From an uncultured Mesonia sp. (GTDB lineage Bacteria; Bacteroidota; Bacteroidia; Flavobacteriales; Flavobacteriaceae), in the NCBI GenBank assembly GCA_958296185.1, contig CATQIB010000006.1, positions 135,001-199,000 of the forward strand: 64,000 nt of DNA, in the 5' to 3' direction. Under the pieces are notes generated by a model, which saw only the letters and a list, made by a program, of their open reading frames with translations, did no database searches and had not been told where the DNA came from. This document shows positions 34,813 through 44,947 of this stretch, piece by piece; the first letter of the stretch is position 1, and every line of letters begins with the position of its first letter. A program made the translations under genes and the position numbers.

Positions 34813-36753
34813 TTATTCCACAAGAATCTTGTGTTGGTAAGTATTACCTTTAACGTTAACTTGTAAAATATAAACACCACGTTGTAGTGATTCTGTAGAT
34901 AACTTTAGGTTACCATTAGTATTTAAATAATCTTTATTGGCTACTAATCTTCCTTGTAAGTCATATAATTTTACTTGGGCATTAGCATTGATATTGTCTC
35001 CCAAAGCAATATTTATATCGCTAGCTCCACGTACAGGGTTTGGCCAAACTGAAATATCTTCTGAAAGAGTAAGCTGTTCTGCGCTTAGACTAGTAGAATC
35101 AACTCCAGAAACAACTATACTTACCATTTGGCTGTTTCCACTCAAATTTCCCTTATGCGTTACCTTTATTTCATAGGTATTTGCGTCTGTACTTTCAACT
35201 AGGATGCTTTCAACGTTATCCACGGTATTGTCACCTAAAGTGGCAGGTGCAGCTACATTACTTAAGTTTAAACGATAAGGCAATAAAGTGGTATTGGTAG
35301 TTTGGTTGGTAACACGTAAATCTAAATCGTTTACAAGGGCAGGAGTAGGGCTATTTAGTTGCCCATCTTTGGCATTTCCTGCCGGATCGTTCCAAGCAAT
35401 TGTAACGCGTAAATCTTGATTAGGATTTTTTGTTACCGTAAAAGTATAAATTTCTCCTTGGTCAAGATCAACTTCTTCAATTCTTGCATTGTCTGTTTGA
35501 GAATCTTGAATTAATTCAACTGCTTTTTTTGCATTTACTAATCCCCATCCGTATCTAGCGTCTGGTCCTGTGTTACCCAAATCGTCGGCGGTATGAATGG
35601 CAAGCGCCCTTAAACTTGAAGATAACATGAAATTTCCTTTTTCTTGATTGTAATATTGCTGAACTAGAGTTAACGTACCGGCAACATTTGGAGCAGCCAT
35701 TGAAGTTCCTGAGAAAGTGGCGTAAGAGGCCGTAGAAGCATCAACAGGTGAAAATAATTGCGTGCCGTTTCCTACAACATCGGGTTTTATACGGCCATCA
35801 TCAGATGGTCCTTGACTACTTCCTGAATTAATAAAAACAGGAAATAAAAGTTCACCGCTGCTTGGATCAACACTTGCGTCTTGTGCATTTCCTACTACTA
35901 AGTTATTTTTGGCATTCTTCTCTCCAGTTAATTTATCATATCCAGCCTTTAAACCGCCTTGGTAACTCGATTGTCCGTCGTTACCAGCCGATACTACCAT
36001 TAAGTAATAAGGGTAGGCATTAGCTTTTAAATCCCATAGACGGGCTTGGGTGTCATAACAACCCATCATCCAGGTAGGTGCGTTTTGACTTCCACCATCG
36101 TTTACAGGAATACCATATGAATGGTTTGAAATTAAGAGGCCGTTTTGTGCTTCTGTGTCTACTTCGCTTAAATCTGAGGTCCAGTTGTAAGATACTAAAG
36201 TAGCCTGGGGAGCCATACCTTTAGCGTTAGGATTTGTTCCTGCCGCAGCCATGGTTCCTCCTACGTGTGTACCGTGTGAATCAAATTCATCTTGATTAAA
36301 TGGCGAGGCATCTCCTAATACAACTCTAGAACCCGAAGCAGTAGCAAATTCTTGGTGATCTTTTCGTACGCGACCACCGTCCCATATTCCTATGGTCATG
36401 TTTTGTCCCTCTATATTTAATCCTAAAGCGCCTCCTTGCCATAGAAAATTAGCACGAGTTGACACGGCTGCATCGAGGTTATGTGTAGTTCGGTAAATAG
36501 GTTTACCGTTTTCAAAACCTACTAAATTATAGCGTTTGTTGTTTTCCAGTTTATCGGTAGAAATACCAAAACTTTCAGCTTTTTTTCTGGCTTCATTTCT
36601 TTTAGCTTCAAGATTGTTTGCAAGTTCTTGAGCTAATTCTATTTTAATTGGTTGGTTTTGTTTCTGAATTTCTCTTACCTCGCTTGCTGTTTGAGAAAAA
36701 GCTAAACCAGAGGTTAAAACAAAACCCAGTGATAATAGTTTATTTAATTTCAT
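34813..36753 (-). CDS. Secreted S8 family serine peptidase with type IX sorting domain
   Basis: The 646-residue protein (start at the ATG at 36753; five codons upstream add nothing) has a signal peptide (LGFVLTSGLAFSQ), a propeptide region and a subtilisin fold with the catalytic triad Asp125 (IWDGG), His160 (HGTHVGG) and Ser351 (SGTSMAAP). A beta-sandwich region (YTFTVTKNPNQDLRVTIAWND) follows, as in KP-43-type subtilases, then a C-terminal type IX secretion sorting domain (VWPNPVRG through KGNTYQHKILVE). It should be secreted or surface-bound and degrade proteins outside the cell. It is next to the SusCD operon, which suggests coupled peptide uptake. Confidence 0.92.
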   Translation of the reverse strand: MKLNKLLSLGFVLTSGLAFSQTASEVREIQKQNQPIKIELAQELANNLEAKRNEARKKAESFGISTDKLENNKRYNLVGFENGKPIYRTTHNLDAAVSTRANFLWQGGALGLNIEGQNMTIGIWDGGRVRKDHQEFATASGSRVVLGDASPFNQDEFDSHGTHVGGTMAAAGTNPNAKGMAPQATLVSYNWTSDLSEVDTEAQNGLLISNHSYGIPVNDGGSQNAPTWMMGCYDTQARLWDLKANAYPYYLMVVSAGNDGQSSYQGGLKAGYDKLTGEKNAKNNLVVGNAQDASVDPSSGELLFPVFINSGSSQGPSDDGRIKPDVVGNGTQLFSPVDASTASYATFSGTSMAAPNVAGTLTLVQQYYNQEKGNFMLSSSLRALAIHTADDLGNTGPDARYGWGLVNAKKAVELIQDSQTDNARIEEVDLDQGEIYTFTVTKNPNQDLRVTIAWNDPAGNAKDGQLNSPTPALVNDLDLRVTNQTTNTTLLPYRLNLSNVAAPATLGDNTVDNVESILVESTDANTYEIKVTHKGNLSGNSQMVSIVVSGVDSTSLSAEQLTLSEDISVWPNPVRGASDINIALGDNINANAQVKLYDLQGRLVANKDYLNTNGNLKLSTESLQRGVYILQVNVKGNTYQHKILVE

Positions 36754-36809
36754 AAAATTTTTTTGCACAATTTAAGATTTTTTTTAGAAAAACGAAAATG
36801 TAAATAAAA

Positions 36810-36841
36810 AAAAGGGCTAATCAATGTGATTAGCCCTTTTT
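36810..36841 (-). terminator. Rho-independent terminator of the SusCD operon
   Basis: A 14-bp perfect stem (AAAAGGGCTAATCA 36810-36823, loop ATG, TGATTAGCCCTTTT 36827-36840) follows the lipoprotein stop at 36863; an A-run on its left gives the T-run on the minus strand. Confidence 0.88.
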
Positions 36842-36862
36842 AAAACCGTTAGAGAAATACTC

Positions 36863-37657
36863 TTAGTTTTTTGGTGTTAAAACAACCTCTACTTGGAAAG
36901 GATTTTCAAACAACTCTTGGTCTAAGATAATAGTGATATTACCTGTCGCCTCATTATAATCACCGGTTCCTCCAGGTAAACCTCCTTCGTCACTTGAGTA
37001 GGTTACTACGCCTAAGCAATCGATGCTTAACACTCCAGCGTATTGGTAGTCTCCTGCGTAATCAGGATTTCCAGTTGCGGCAGCTACGAAGTCTCCCCAA
37101 ATGGTGGCTACGTTGTACTCATTTAAGTTACCAGTAGGAACTAATTCAACATCGTAAGAATTTACAGGACCTTGACCTACAATAGAGGCAGTTCCGTTAT
37201 ATTCTAATGCGATATCAAATGGGCAAAACTGACTTAATTTTAATTGGTATACATTATCGAAATCTGCAATATTAGAGCCCTCTATACTTTCTAATTTTAA
37301 AGCAAGAATAGAACCTTCTAAAGCAATATTGTCATAATCTCCTTGTACTTCAATATATCCAATGTGCTCGTTCGCAGGAATTACAAAAGAAGTACCAACG
37401 CTATACTGATCTGGTGTTGCAGTAGTCAAATCTGCATCAACACTAACGGTAAACGTTCTGTCGGTAGCAGCTTTGTCGGTTACACCAACAGGAATTTTAT
37501 ATCCTTCAGTAGCATTTTCTTCAACAAAAAATGTACTTGTTGTTCCATCAGCAAAATAGGTTAAACTATCACCCTGATAAGTTTGTGGATCTTCATTCTC
37601 ATCACAAGAAACAAATGCGAATGAAGCTACAAATAATAATAAAAATAATTTTTTCAT
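36863..37657 (-). CDS. SusCD-associated outer-membrane lipoprotein
   Basis: The 264-residue protein has a lipoprotein signal (FVASFAFVSC, Cys at about residue 19). It has a beta-sandwich-like first half (Calx-beta/DUF1735-like: FFVEENATEGYKIPVGVTDKAATDRTFTVSVDAD) and a second half without a known name. It lies 12 bases after susD and is the last gene before a terminator, the usual place for the auxiliary surface lipoprotein of a SusCD uptake system, which binds ligand or stabilises the complex. The ligand is unknown. Confidence 0.65.
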   Translation of the reverse strand: MKKLFLLLFVASFAFVSCDENEDPQTYQGDSLTYFADGTTSTFFVEENATEGYKIPVGVTDKAATDRTFTVSVDADLTTATPDQYSVGTSFVIPANEHIGYIEVQGDYDNIALEGSILALKLESIEGSNIADFDNVYQLKLSQFCPFDIALEYNGTASIVGQGPVNSYDVELVPTGNLNEYNVATIWGDFVAAATGNPDYAGDYQYAGVLSIDCLGVVTYSSDEGGLPGGTGDYNEATGNITIILDQELFENPFQVEVVLTPKN

Positions 37658-37669
37658 AGTTTTAATTTT

Positions 37670-39073
37670 TTAGTAACCTGGGTTTTGTGAAATGTTATCA
37701 TTTGCAAAACGCTCAGATTGTGGAATTGGTAAAGCAAATCTATAATCACCGCTATCTAATGAGCAAGCTCCAGCAGCGTTATCACAATCGTTAGGTAAAC
37801 GGTCTACACCTAAGTCATATCTTCTCAAGTCAAACATTCTATGCCCCTCGTAAGCCAATTCAATTCTTCTTTCTTCTAAAATATCTGCTAAAGCATTTTC
37901 TTTAGAAGAATAACCCACGGTTACAGTAATGTCTTTTCTTGCATTTTTTAAAGTTTCCATATCAGCAGAGGCTAAACCTAATTGGTTATCTCTGGCGTAT
38001 GCTTCTGCACGAATTAAATACATTTCTGAAGTTCTAATCATTTTTATATTATTTAAAAATGGATTAGCTTCTGAACCTAAGTATTTACCAACTTGTAGGT
38101 TGGCAGGATCAAAGTTTTGTGTATCTAATACAGCAAATGTTCTATGGTCATCTGTCCAATCATTGTTGTTTAATGTATTTAACATTTCCTCAGAAACATT
38201 AAAGAAAACATCTCCGTTGGTATCGGTAAATAAAGTACCAATTGCTCCTTGACCAGGTGTTCTGGCTAATTGCCATAAAGTTTCACTAGTGAACTCATCT
38301 GCCCAAATACCTAAGTATTCAGTTTGAGAAGAAGCTAAGGTAGAGTTATTAATTACTTCTGTAGAAAAATTAATGGCTCCAGTTAAATCTCCAGTATACA
38401 GAGCCAAACGCGCTTGGTAAGCGGTTACTGCTAAACTAGACATTCTGTTGATGTCTGTAGAGGCAGGTAAATTTGCAAAAATATCTTGAGCTGCTTTGAA
38501 ATCATCGCTAATAAATTTTGCTACTTCTGCAACAGTATTTCTAGCCGGCTGCTCGTATACCCAAACACGGTCTACGATCGGCACAGACTCAGCATTGGGC
38601 TCGTAGCTTGCAGAATAAAGACGCATTAAATCAAAGTGCGCAAATCCGCGAATAGCATGCAATTCAGCAACAATTCGGTCTTTTTTCTCTTGCTCTGCTT
38701 CTGTAGTAGCTTCAATTCCCTCTGCTGCACGTAAAATACGATTAGCACGGTTAATTACAACATAGTAATTATTCCAGATTGATTCTGGCTCATTTGTACC
38801 TGAGTTGATTGACCACGTGAATACTTGAATTCCTTGTCCACGGTTAGAAGCCGCAATTGTTAAGTCATCAACAAACTTTGAGGTGAAATCGATTAATGCA
38901 GATCCAGATATACCGCTGTACACCCCGTATAAACCGGTCTCTAACTGATCAACAGTATTAAAAGCGTTCTCTTCAAACACTTCATCTTTTGGCTCAACCT
39001 CATAAGCATCTTTACAAGATACCATGGTAAGAATGGCCAATAAAATTAATTTAAATTTAAATATATTTTTCAT
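37670..39073 (-). CDS. RagB/SusD family nutrient-uptake lipoprotein
   Basis: The 467-residue protein carries a lipoprotein signal (LLAILTMVSC), then the SusD fold: EVFEENAFNTVDQLETGLYGVYS near residues 33-55, a TPR-like helical core (LHAIRGFAHFDLMRLYS), and the C-terminal RRIELAYEGHRMFDLRRY and PIPQSE motifs of the family. It caps the SusC barrel at the cell surface and captures ligand. It follows susC by 6 bases. The ligand cannot be read; the neighbouring protease favours peptides over glycans. Confidence 0.92.
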   Translation of the reverse strand: MKNIFKFKLILLAILTMVSCKDAYEVEPKDEVFEENAFNTVDQLETGLYGVYSGISGSALIDFTSKFVDDLTIAASNRGQGIQVFTWSINSGTNEPESIWNNYYVVINRANRILRAAEGIEATTEAEQEKKDRIVAELHAIRGFAHFDLMRLYSASYEPNAESVPIVDRVWVYEQPARNTVAEVAKFISDDFKAAQDIFANLPASTDINRMSSLAVTAYQARLALYTGDLTGAINFSTEVINNSTLASSQTEYLGIWADEFTSETLWQLARTPGQGAIGTLFTDTNGDVFFNVSEEMLNTLNNNDWTDDHRTFAVLDTQNFDPANLQVGKYLGSEANPFLNNIKMIRTSEMYLIRAEAYARDNQLGLASADMETLKNARKDITVTVGYSSKENALADILEERRIELAYEGHRMFDLRRYDLGVDRLPNDCDNAAGACSLDSGDYRFALPIPQSERFANDNISQNPGY

Positions 39074-39079
39074 AGGAGA

Positions 39080-42034
39080 TTAAAATTTTAAGTCTACACC
39101 AAAAGTGATAGTTGTTGGAGTAGGGTATTCGTACTGTGCGATATTGTTATCATCTTCAGGATCAAAACCTGTAAACTTGGTCCAAGTGGCTAAGTTTTGT
39201 GCCATACCATAAACGCGGATTCCTTTGAAATATTTTAAAGCATCTACTACGTCATCAGAGAAGTTGTAAGATAAAGTTACGTTTCTCCATCTTAAGAAAG
39301 ATGCATCTTCGATATCTTTAGAGGTAAACTCTCTGTTGTAAAGGTAGCTCTGTACTTCAGTTACATCACCAGGTTGTTTCCACATATCTAACATTTTAGT
39401 ACTTAAATTGTACTGTGCAAAGTTAGGATTTTCTTGGAAGAAAGTTTGGTTGTTGAAACGGTAGTATTCTGCTTGGAATGTGAACAAGGTAGATAAGGTG
39501 AAACCTTTGTAAGAAATATCTCCACCAAAACCACCAGTGTACTCAGGGTTAAAGCTTCCAAAATCTGCTCTAGAGTTATCCTCAGAGTATACGTTAGTTA
39601 CGTTACCGTCTTTGTCGGTATACAATGGTTGTCCGTTTGCTGGGTTTACTCCAGCCCAACCTACAATATAGTGAGTTCCTAATGGTAATCCTTCACGGAT
39701 AATTGAAGTACCTTGCTCAAACTCGTTAACTTGTCCTAAATCAACGATTTCGTTTTTGTTGTAGTTACCATTAAAGCTTAAGTTGATGTTTACCTCATCA
39801 CGACCTTCACCTCTTAAAAGGTTGTAGTTTAATGATAAGTCAACCCCTGCATTTCTCATTTCACCATTATTACTTTGAATAGCAGTAGTTCCTGAGGTAG
39901 CACTTAAGGTATAATTTACAAATAAATCTGTAGTTAAATTGTTGTAATATTCAACACTTCCTGATAGTCTATAATCGAATAAATCGAAATCAAAACCAGT
40001 ATTCAATTGTTTGGAAACCTCCCATCTTAAATCTGGGTTACCAATGTTGGTAGGAGCAAATCCTGGTTGACCTGCATAAGATACTTGTCCGTATCCAGTA
40101 GCATATTGAAAAGCGGTAATCGCATTTTTATTTCCAGAAGTACCGTAACTTGCTTTGAATTTTAAGTTATCAACAAAGCTTACATCTTGCATAAAAGTCT
40201 CTTCACTAATGTTCCAACGACCTGCTACAGACCAGAAAGTTGCCCATTTGTTCGATTCAGCAAATAAACTAGAAGCATCCCGTCTGATCGAAGCACCGAT
40301 ACCAAATCTATCATCGTAACCGTAATCAGCAATTGCGAAATAAGAGAATAAACCTTCTTCGAAATCTGAGCCTCCTACAGTAGGAATAAGTTCGTTCTCT
40401 GGAGTACCAGCAGTGATACCGCCTGGATAACCAACTAATAATTCGTTGATTCCGTAGCCCGTAAAGCTACTAGATCTGAAATGATTCTTAAAATACTCTA
40501 AATAAGCATCGAAACTGAAGTCGTGCTTTTCATTAAAAGTATTAGCATAGCCAATGTTGGTAGTAGAAGTAATATTGGCGTTGTAAGAGTTAGCTTCATT
40601 ATAACGTCCTGCATTTCCAGGGGTAGTAGTTCGACCGTATTCCGTGTTAGGATCTGTAAATCGAACAATGTTAGTCTGCTCATAATCTACCCCTAAGTTG
40701 ATTCCAGCGGTTACATTGTCAAAGATTTCTCTTTTGGCAAAACCAGAAGCAACAATTTTAGTTCTTAAGCGATCGTTATCACTTCTTAATAAGTGCTCTA
40801 ATGCATTGGGACCTACACGTCCTCCACCAGTTGCGAAATCTCCGTTTTCGTCATATACTGGGTGGTAAGGTGATCCTAAATAAGCGGCTGCAAAAGGGTT
40901 TTGTAAGGTAACGGAACCTTCCGAGTCAATTCTAGATTGTTTGGTAAACGCTAACTGGGTGTTTAAACCAATTTGTGTTTTTTCGTTTGGTCTGTGCTCT
41001 AAGTTGTTACGTAAAGTAAAACGTTGTAATCCAGAACGCTTGATTAAACCTTCTTGGTCTAAGTACTGGGCGCTGCTAAAGAAACGCGTGTTTTCATTAC
41101 CTCCGCTCATACTTAATTCTTGTGTATTAATTACACCAGTTCTAAAGAATTGCTCGCTCCAGTCAGTATTTACTTGAGCTAACTCAGCGATTTGAGCATC
41201 CGTTAAACCAGCTCCTACACCACGATTGATAGTTCTTTGGAAATTTAATAACTGGCTAGAGTTCATCATATCAAAGCGAGGTTCGCTAATTTCAGAAAAA
41301 CCGATTGATGATTTGTAGTTGAAAGTAGTAGCTTGTGAGAAAGAACCTTTCTTAGTAGTTACTACAATTACACCGTTTGCTCCACGAGATCCGTAAAGAG
41401 CGGTTGCACTTGCATCTTTCAATACATCTACTCGGTCAAAATCGTTTGAGTTTAAAGCAGAAAAATCTGCCGCCGAAATTTGAATACCGTCTACGATGTA
41501 TAATGGGTTGTTATCTCCATTAATAGAACCGTTACCACGAATTCTAACACGTGCAGATGAACCTGGTTGACCAGAACCCGCAGAAACCTGAAGACCTGCT
41601 GCTTGACCTTGTAATACTTGGTCAAAAGAAGGAATTGGCACAGACTCTAATGCCTCAGACTTAACAGTTGAAATAGAACCTGCATACTTTGTTTTGTCTA
41701 TGCTTGAGTAACCAGTCACAACGATCTCGTCTAATTCGTTACCTGCTTTCATAGATACATTGTAAGTGTTTGCCGCACCAACAGTAACTTGTTGAGTTTG
41801 GAAACCAATGTAAGTAAATTCTAAAACATCTCCCTGGGTAGCATTTAAGCTGTAATTACCATCAAAATCTGATTGAGTACCAGAAGACGTTCCTTTAATA
41901 ATAATGTTAACTCCTGGTAACGGCATACCGGTGTCGTCGGTAACCGTTCCGGAAACTGATTTTTGTTGGGCAAACGATAGTTGCACCATAAACGCTAGAA
42001 ATAGCGTCAAAATTCCACTAAACTTTGTTTTCAT
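39080..42034 (-). CDS. SusC/RagA family TonB-linked outer-membrane transporter
   Basis: The 984-residue protein has a signal peptide (LTLFLAFMVQLSFAQ), a carboxypeptidase-regulatory domain (VSGTVTDDTGMPLPGVNI, residues about 24-105), a plug domain (VPIPSFDQVLQGQAAGLQV, ARVRIRGNGSI, PLYIVDG, GANGVIVVTTKKG) and a long 22-strand barrel ending TITFGVDLKF. The family imports oligosaccharides or peptides with energy from TonB/ExbBD. It heads a three-gene operon closed by the terminator at 36810-36841. A 116-bp gap before it holds no clear operator. Confidence 0.95.
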   Translation of the reverse strand: MKTKFSGILTLFLAFMVQLSFAQQKSVSGTVTDDTGMPLPGVNIIIKGTSSGTQSDFDGNYSLNATQGDVLEFTYIGFQTQQVTVGAANTYNVSMKAGNELDEIVVTGYSSIDKTKYAGSISTVKSEALESVPIPSFDQVLQGQAAGLQVSAGSGQPGSSARVRIRGNGSINGDNNPLYIVDGIQISAADFSALNSNDFDRVDVLKDASATALYGSRGANGVIVVTTKKGSFSQATTFNYKSSIGFSEISEPRFDMMNSSQLLNFQRTINRGVGAGLTDAQIAELAQVNTDWSEQFFRTGVINTQELSMSGGNENTRFFSSAQYLDQEGLIKRSGLQRFTLRNNLEHRPNEKTQIGLNTQLAFTKQSRIDSEGSVTLQNPFAAAYLGSPYHPVYDENGDFATGGGRVGPNALEHLLRSDNDRLRTKIVASGFAKREIFDNVTAGINLGVDYEQTNIVRFTDPNTEYGRTTTPGNAGRYNEANSYNANITSTTNIGYANTFNEKHDFSFDAYLEYFKNHFRSSSFTGYGINELLVGYPGGITAGTPENELIPTVGGSDFEEGLFSYFAIADYGYDDRFGIGASIRRDASSLFAESNKWATFWSVAGRWNISEETFMQDVSFVDNLKFKASYGTSGNKNAITAFQYATGYGQVSYAGQPGFAPTNIGNPDLRWEVSKQLNTGFDFDLFDYRLSGSVEYYNNLTTDLFVNYTLSATSGTTAIQSNNGEMRNAGVDLSLNYNLLRGEGRDEVNINLSFNGNYNKNEIVDLGQVNEFEQGTSIIREGLPLGTHYIVGWAGVNPANGQPLYTDKDGNVTNVYSEDNSRADFGSFNPEYTGGFGGDISYKGFTLSTLFTFQAEYYRFNNQTFFQENPNFAQYNLSTKMLDMWKQPGDVTEVQSYLYNREFTSKDIEDASFLRWRNVTLSYNFSDDVVDALKYFKGIRVYGMAQNLATWTKFTGFDPEDDNNIAQYEYPTPTTITFGVDLKF

Positions 42035-42150
42035 TTTGTAATTTATTTGAATTAGCCAACGTCAAAAATCTTAATAAATACTTAATAATGCAACTTATTT
42101 TTACTAAAATTAATTTTTAACACTTTGAGTAAGCAAGAAATAGGAGGGTT

Positions 42151-43827
42151 TTAAAACCTGCTTTGAAGACGGAGGTGCACTAATGTATTTCTAAATTTAA
42201 AGCCTGTGCCGGGGTATTTGGCATTAGCAAACATTACCTCTAGTTTACCTGCCTTGGTGTTTAAAGCCAAACCAAAACCTAGGCTAGTTAAACTTTCCAG
42301 AGAAGAGTTAGGGGTAGGTGTGTATAAACCATAATCTAAAATGCTATGTAAATAAAAATTGGAGGCAAACTTAAAACGGTATTCGGTTTGGAGTAAACCG
42401 TAAAAATTTGTCGTTAAACTGTTTTCTTCAATTCCGCGAAAGCTGTTGACTCCTCCGAAAAAGCTTAATTCATTAATAAAATAGTCTTTGCTCTCAAGAT
42501 AGTGAGCTGTAAGGTGGGTGCGTATTCCGCTGCGTTGCCCAATTTGTAAAAAGTGCTGGTGTTGTAGCGTGTAAATTTGCTGAGAGCTATTGATAGTTGC
42601 TTTTCGTGAGCCAAAAGAAGTGCTTAGGTTTAGATAACTGGGCGGGGTGAAAAAATCTTTTCTTTGGTTTGCGTCGAGGCGAACACCTACTTGAAAGAAT
42701 TTAGCGCGGTAATTGCTAAGATTTGCTTTTTGTGAATAGAATGCGCTTGACTGGGTCTGATTTGACTTAATAGAGGTGTAGCCCATATAGGGTTTCCAGT
42801 TTTTGATACTATAATGTATCTGGGCACCAAAAGTGTTTCGTGTGAAAGTACTGTCTTTTCGAAGTAAATCGAAATGTAGATTAGCACCAATTGGGGAATT
42901 AAATAGGTAAGGAAGCTCTGCTGCTATTTTAAACTCTAATTGAGATTCGGCATTATTTAAATAGGAGAGGTTTATTTGTTCGCCTTGGTTGAAATTGTTT
43001 AGTAGAGATAAATTTAAATAGCCGTTTAAGTTAAATTTTCCTTGCTCTTCATTTGAAAATCCTAAATAGCCGTCAAATTCATTTTGCTGCTGCTTGTTTA
43101 AAAATAGATATAGCTTGGTACTGTCTTTTTGGAATAAAATTTCTGGAGGTTTTACGCTTGACGCAAAATTTAATTGCCGGATTTCTTTGTATTTCTCTAA
43201 TATCTCTCCTTTGTTGAAATTCTTTCCAGTAATAAGTTGTAAGCGATGCTTTAAAAAAGATCTGGGAAACTTGGTGTAGCCTTTTATAATAATTTCATCG
43301 AGTTGACGCTTTTTAGATGATTTGACCTCAAGAGTAGCGGAGAGTCGGTTGTCTTGTTTCTGAATCTTGACTACTTGTATTTGTAAAAAGGGTTGGCCTT
43401 TATTGGCTAAACAATTGTTAAGTCTAGTGAGTTGTTCTTCTAAACCTACTATTGGTAATTTAATTGTTTGGTTGAAAATTTTTAAATCACATTCGACTAA
43501 ATCCACGACTAGACTATCTGTTATTTTTAGATGGATGTACTCAAATTGCTTGCCTTTTTCTAACTCATATATATAGGTGTTCTTTTTTTGTGCTTTTAAA
43601 GAGGTGAATGCTGCGTCTATATAGCCTTGCTTGTGCAAATCGGTTATCTTTTGGCTTAAAACCTGTTTTAATTCCTTTACGGATTTTGTTTGTAGCACTT
43701 CGAGTGTATCTGATTTTGCTTGAGAGGTTGCTGGTTTTAAAATATAAGCTTTCACTGTTGTTTGGGAAAAACCAAAAGGACAACTTATTAACAGTAGAAA
43801 TAGTATTTGTATAAAGGTGCGATTCAC
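42151..43827 (-). CDS. BamA/TamA-like outer-membrane protein
   Basis: The 558-residue protein has a signal peptide (IQILFLLLISCPFGFSQ), two or three POTRA-like units (for example LDEIIIKGYTKFPRSFLKHRLQL, residues about 178-200) and a C-terminal beta-barrel (about 250-558) ending LRLQSRF with a terminal phenylalanine, the outer-membrane insertion signal. BamA, TamA and FhaC families share this layout; the exact transport or assembly role is uncertain. The start is GTG at 43827, needed for the signal peptide. The gene diverges from the rpsL operon, with starts 177 bases apart. Confidence 0.7.
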   Translation of the reverse strand: MNRTFIQILFLLLISCPFGFSQTTVKAYILKPATSQAKSDTLEVLQTKSVKELKQVLSQKITDLHKQGYIDAAFTSLKAQKKNTYIYELEKGKQFEYIHLKITDSLVVDLVECDLKIFNQTIKLPIVGLEEQLTRLNNCLANKGQPFLQIQVVKIQKQDNRLSATLEVKSSKKRQLDEIIIKGYTKFPRSFLKHRLQLITGKNFNKGEILEKYKEIRQLNFASSVKPPEILFQKDSTKLYLFLNKQQQNEFDGYLGFSNEEQGKFNLNGYLNLSLLNNFNQGEQINLSYLNNAESQLEFKIAAELPYLFNSPIGANLHFDLLRKDSTFTRNTFGAQIHYSIKNWKPYMGYTSIKSNQTQSSAFYSQKANLSNYRAKFFQVGVRLDANQRKDFFTPPSYLNLSTSFGSRKATINSSQQIYTLQHQHFLQIGQRSGIRTHLTAHYLESKDYFINELSFFGGVNSFRGIEENSLTTNFYGLLQTEYRFKFASNFYLHSILDYGLYTPTPNSSLESLTSLGFGLALNTKAGKLEVMFANAKYPGTGFKFRNTLVHLRLQSRF

Positions 43828-43921
43828 TTATTTTTTTATCGGTGCTTTTTAGGGTAACGAAATTAATGGAATAAACTTATGCGTGCAAAGTACAATTGTA
43901 TTGAAAATTAATCGATTATAA

Positions 43922-43952
43922 TTTGCTTTTTTGAAATTAATTTCTACATTTG
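43922..43952 (+). promoter_or_regulatory. Promoter of the rpsL-rplQ ribosomal operon
   Basis: TTTG (43922-43925), a 19-base spacer, and TACATTTG (43945-43952) give exact -33 and -7 boxes of the Bacteroidota promoter with ideal spacing. The predicted transcript start is about 43959. A small CCCG-A6-CGGG hairpin (43957-43970) would form at the 5' end of the mRNA, 34 bases before rpsL. Confidence 0.82.
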
Positions 43953-44004
43953 CAAACCCGAAAAAACGGGAATTAATATTTTAATAATTAGTGTAAAAGA
44001 AATT

Positions 44005-44379
44005 ATGCCAACAATTTCACAATTAGTAAGAAAAGGAAGAACCAAAATAACTAAGAAGTCTAAATCGGCTGCTTTGGATTCTTGTCCTCAAAGACGTGGG
44101 GTTTGTACGCGTGTTTACACCACTACGCCAAAAAAACCAAACTCGGCTATGCGTAAAGTAGCTAGGGTAAGGTTGACCAATGGTAAAGAAGTAAATGCTT
44201 ACATCCCAGGAGAAGGACACAATTTGCAAGAGCACTCGATAGTATTAGTTAGAGGTGGAAGGGTAAAAGATTTACCAGGGGTTAGGTATCATATTGTTCG
44301 TGGAGCATTAGATACGGCCGGAGTAGAAGGTAGAACGCAACGTAGGTCAAAGTACGGAGCAAAACGCCCTAAAAAGTAA
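44005..44379 (+). CDS. rpsL: 30S ribosomal protein S12
   Basis: S12 lies at the decoding centre and helps select the cognate tRNA. The 124-residue sequence keeps the near-invariant core: [34 protein letters not shown] and [13 protein letters not shown]. Lys43 in PKKPN and the lysine in RVKDL, the two positions where substitutions give streptomycin resistance, are wild type. It is the first gene of the ribosomal block and follows the promoter at 43922-43952. An 85-base gap with repeated TTAAC motifs separates it from rpsG. Confidence 0.98.
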   Translation: MPTISQLVRKGRTKITKKSKSAALDSCPQRRGVCTRVYTTTPKKPNSAMRKVARVRLTNGKEVNAYIPGEGHNLQEHSIVLVRGGRVKDLPGVRYHIVRGALDTAGVEGRTQRRSKYGAKRPKK

Positions 44380-44464
44380 AAGTTATTTGTTAATCGCTAA
44401 AAGTTGAGAAATACATTTATCCATTAACAATAACCGTTAACAATTAACTTATTTAAGAGAAGAC

Positions 44465-44941
44465 ATGAGAAAAAGACAGGCAAAAAAGAGACCTCTTTTA
44501 CCAGATCCTAAGTTTAATGACCAGTTAGTAACTAGGTTTGTTAACATGATGATGTGGGACGGTAAAAAGTCAATCGCTTTTAAGATTTTTTATGATGCAA
44601 TTGATATTGTAGAAGAAAAAAAGCAAGACGAAGAAAAATCGGCTTTAGAGCTATGGAAAGACGCTTTATCTAACGTAATGCCGCACGTAGAAGTGCGCAG
44701 TAGAAGAGTTGGTGGAGCTACATTTCAAATACCTATGCAAATTCGTCCAGATAGAAAAGTTTCAACCGCTATGAAGTGGTTGATTATGTTTGCGCGTAAG
44801 CGTAATGAAAAAGGGATGGCGGCAAAATTGGCTGCAGAAGTTTTAGCTGCTGCTAAAGAAGAAGGTGCTGCGGTTAAAAAGAGAGTAGATACGCACAGAA
44901 TGGCCGAAGCAAACAAAGCATTCTCACACTTTAGATTCTAA
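44465..44941 (+). CDS. rpsG: 30S ribosomal protein S7
   Basis: S7 nucleates assembly of the 30S head and lines the E site. The 158-residue protein has the typical N-terminal [17 protein letters not shown], the [17 protein letters not shown] helix, and the [16 protein letters not shown] beta-hairpin that contacts 16S rRNA and the E-site tRNA. It is followed by fusA after 6 bases, the classic str-operon order. No regulatory structure is evident directly before it, although the preceding 85-base gap has short repeats. Confidence 0.98.
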   Translation: MRKRQAKKRPLLPDPKFNDQLVTRFVNMMMWDGKKSIAFKIFYDAIDIVEEKKQDEEKSALELWKDALSNVMPHVEVRSRRVGGATFQIPMQIRPDRKVSTAMKWLIMFARKRNEKGMAAKLAAEVLAAAKEEGAAVKKRVDTHRMAEANKAFSHFRF

Positions 44942-44947
44942 AAAACA

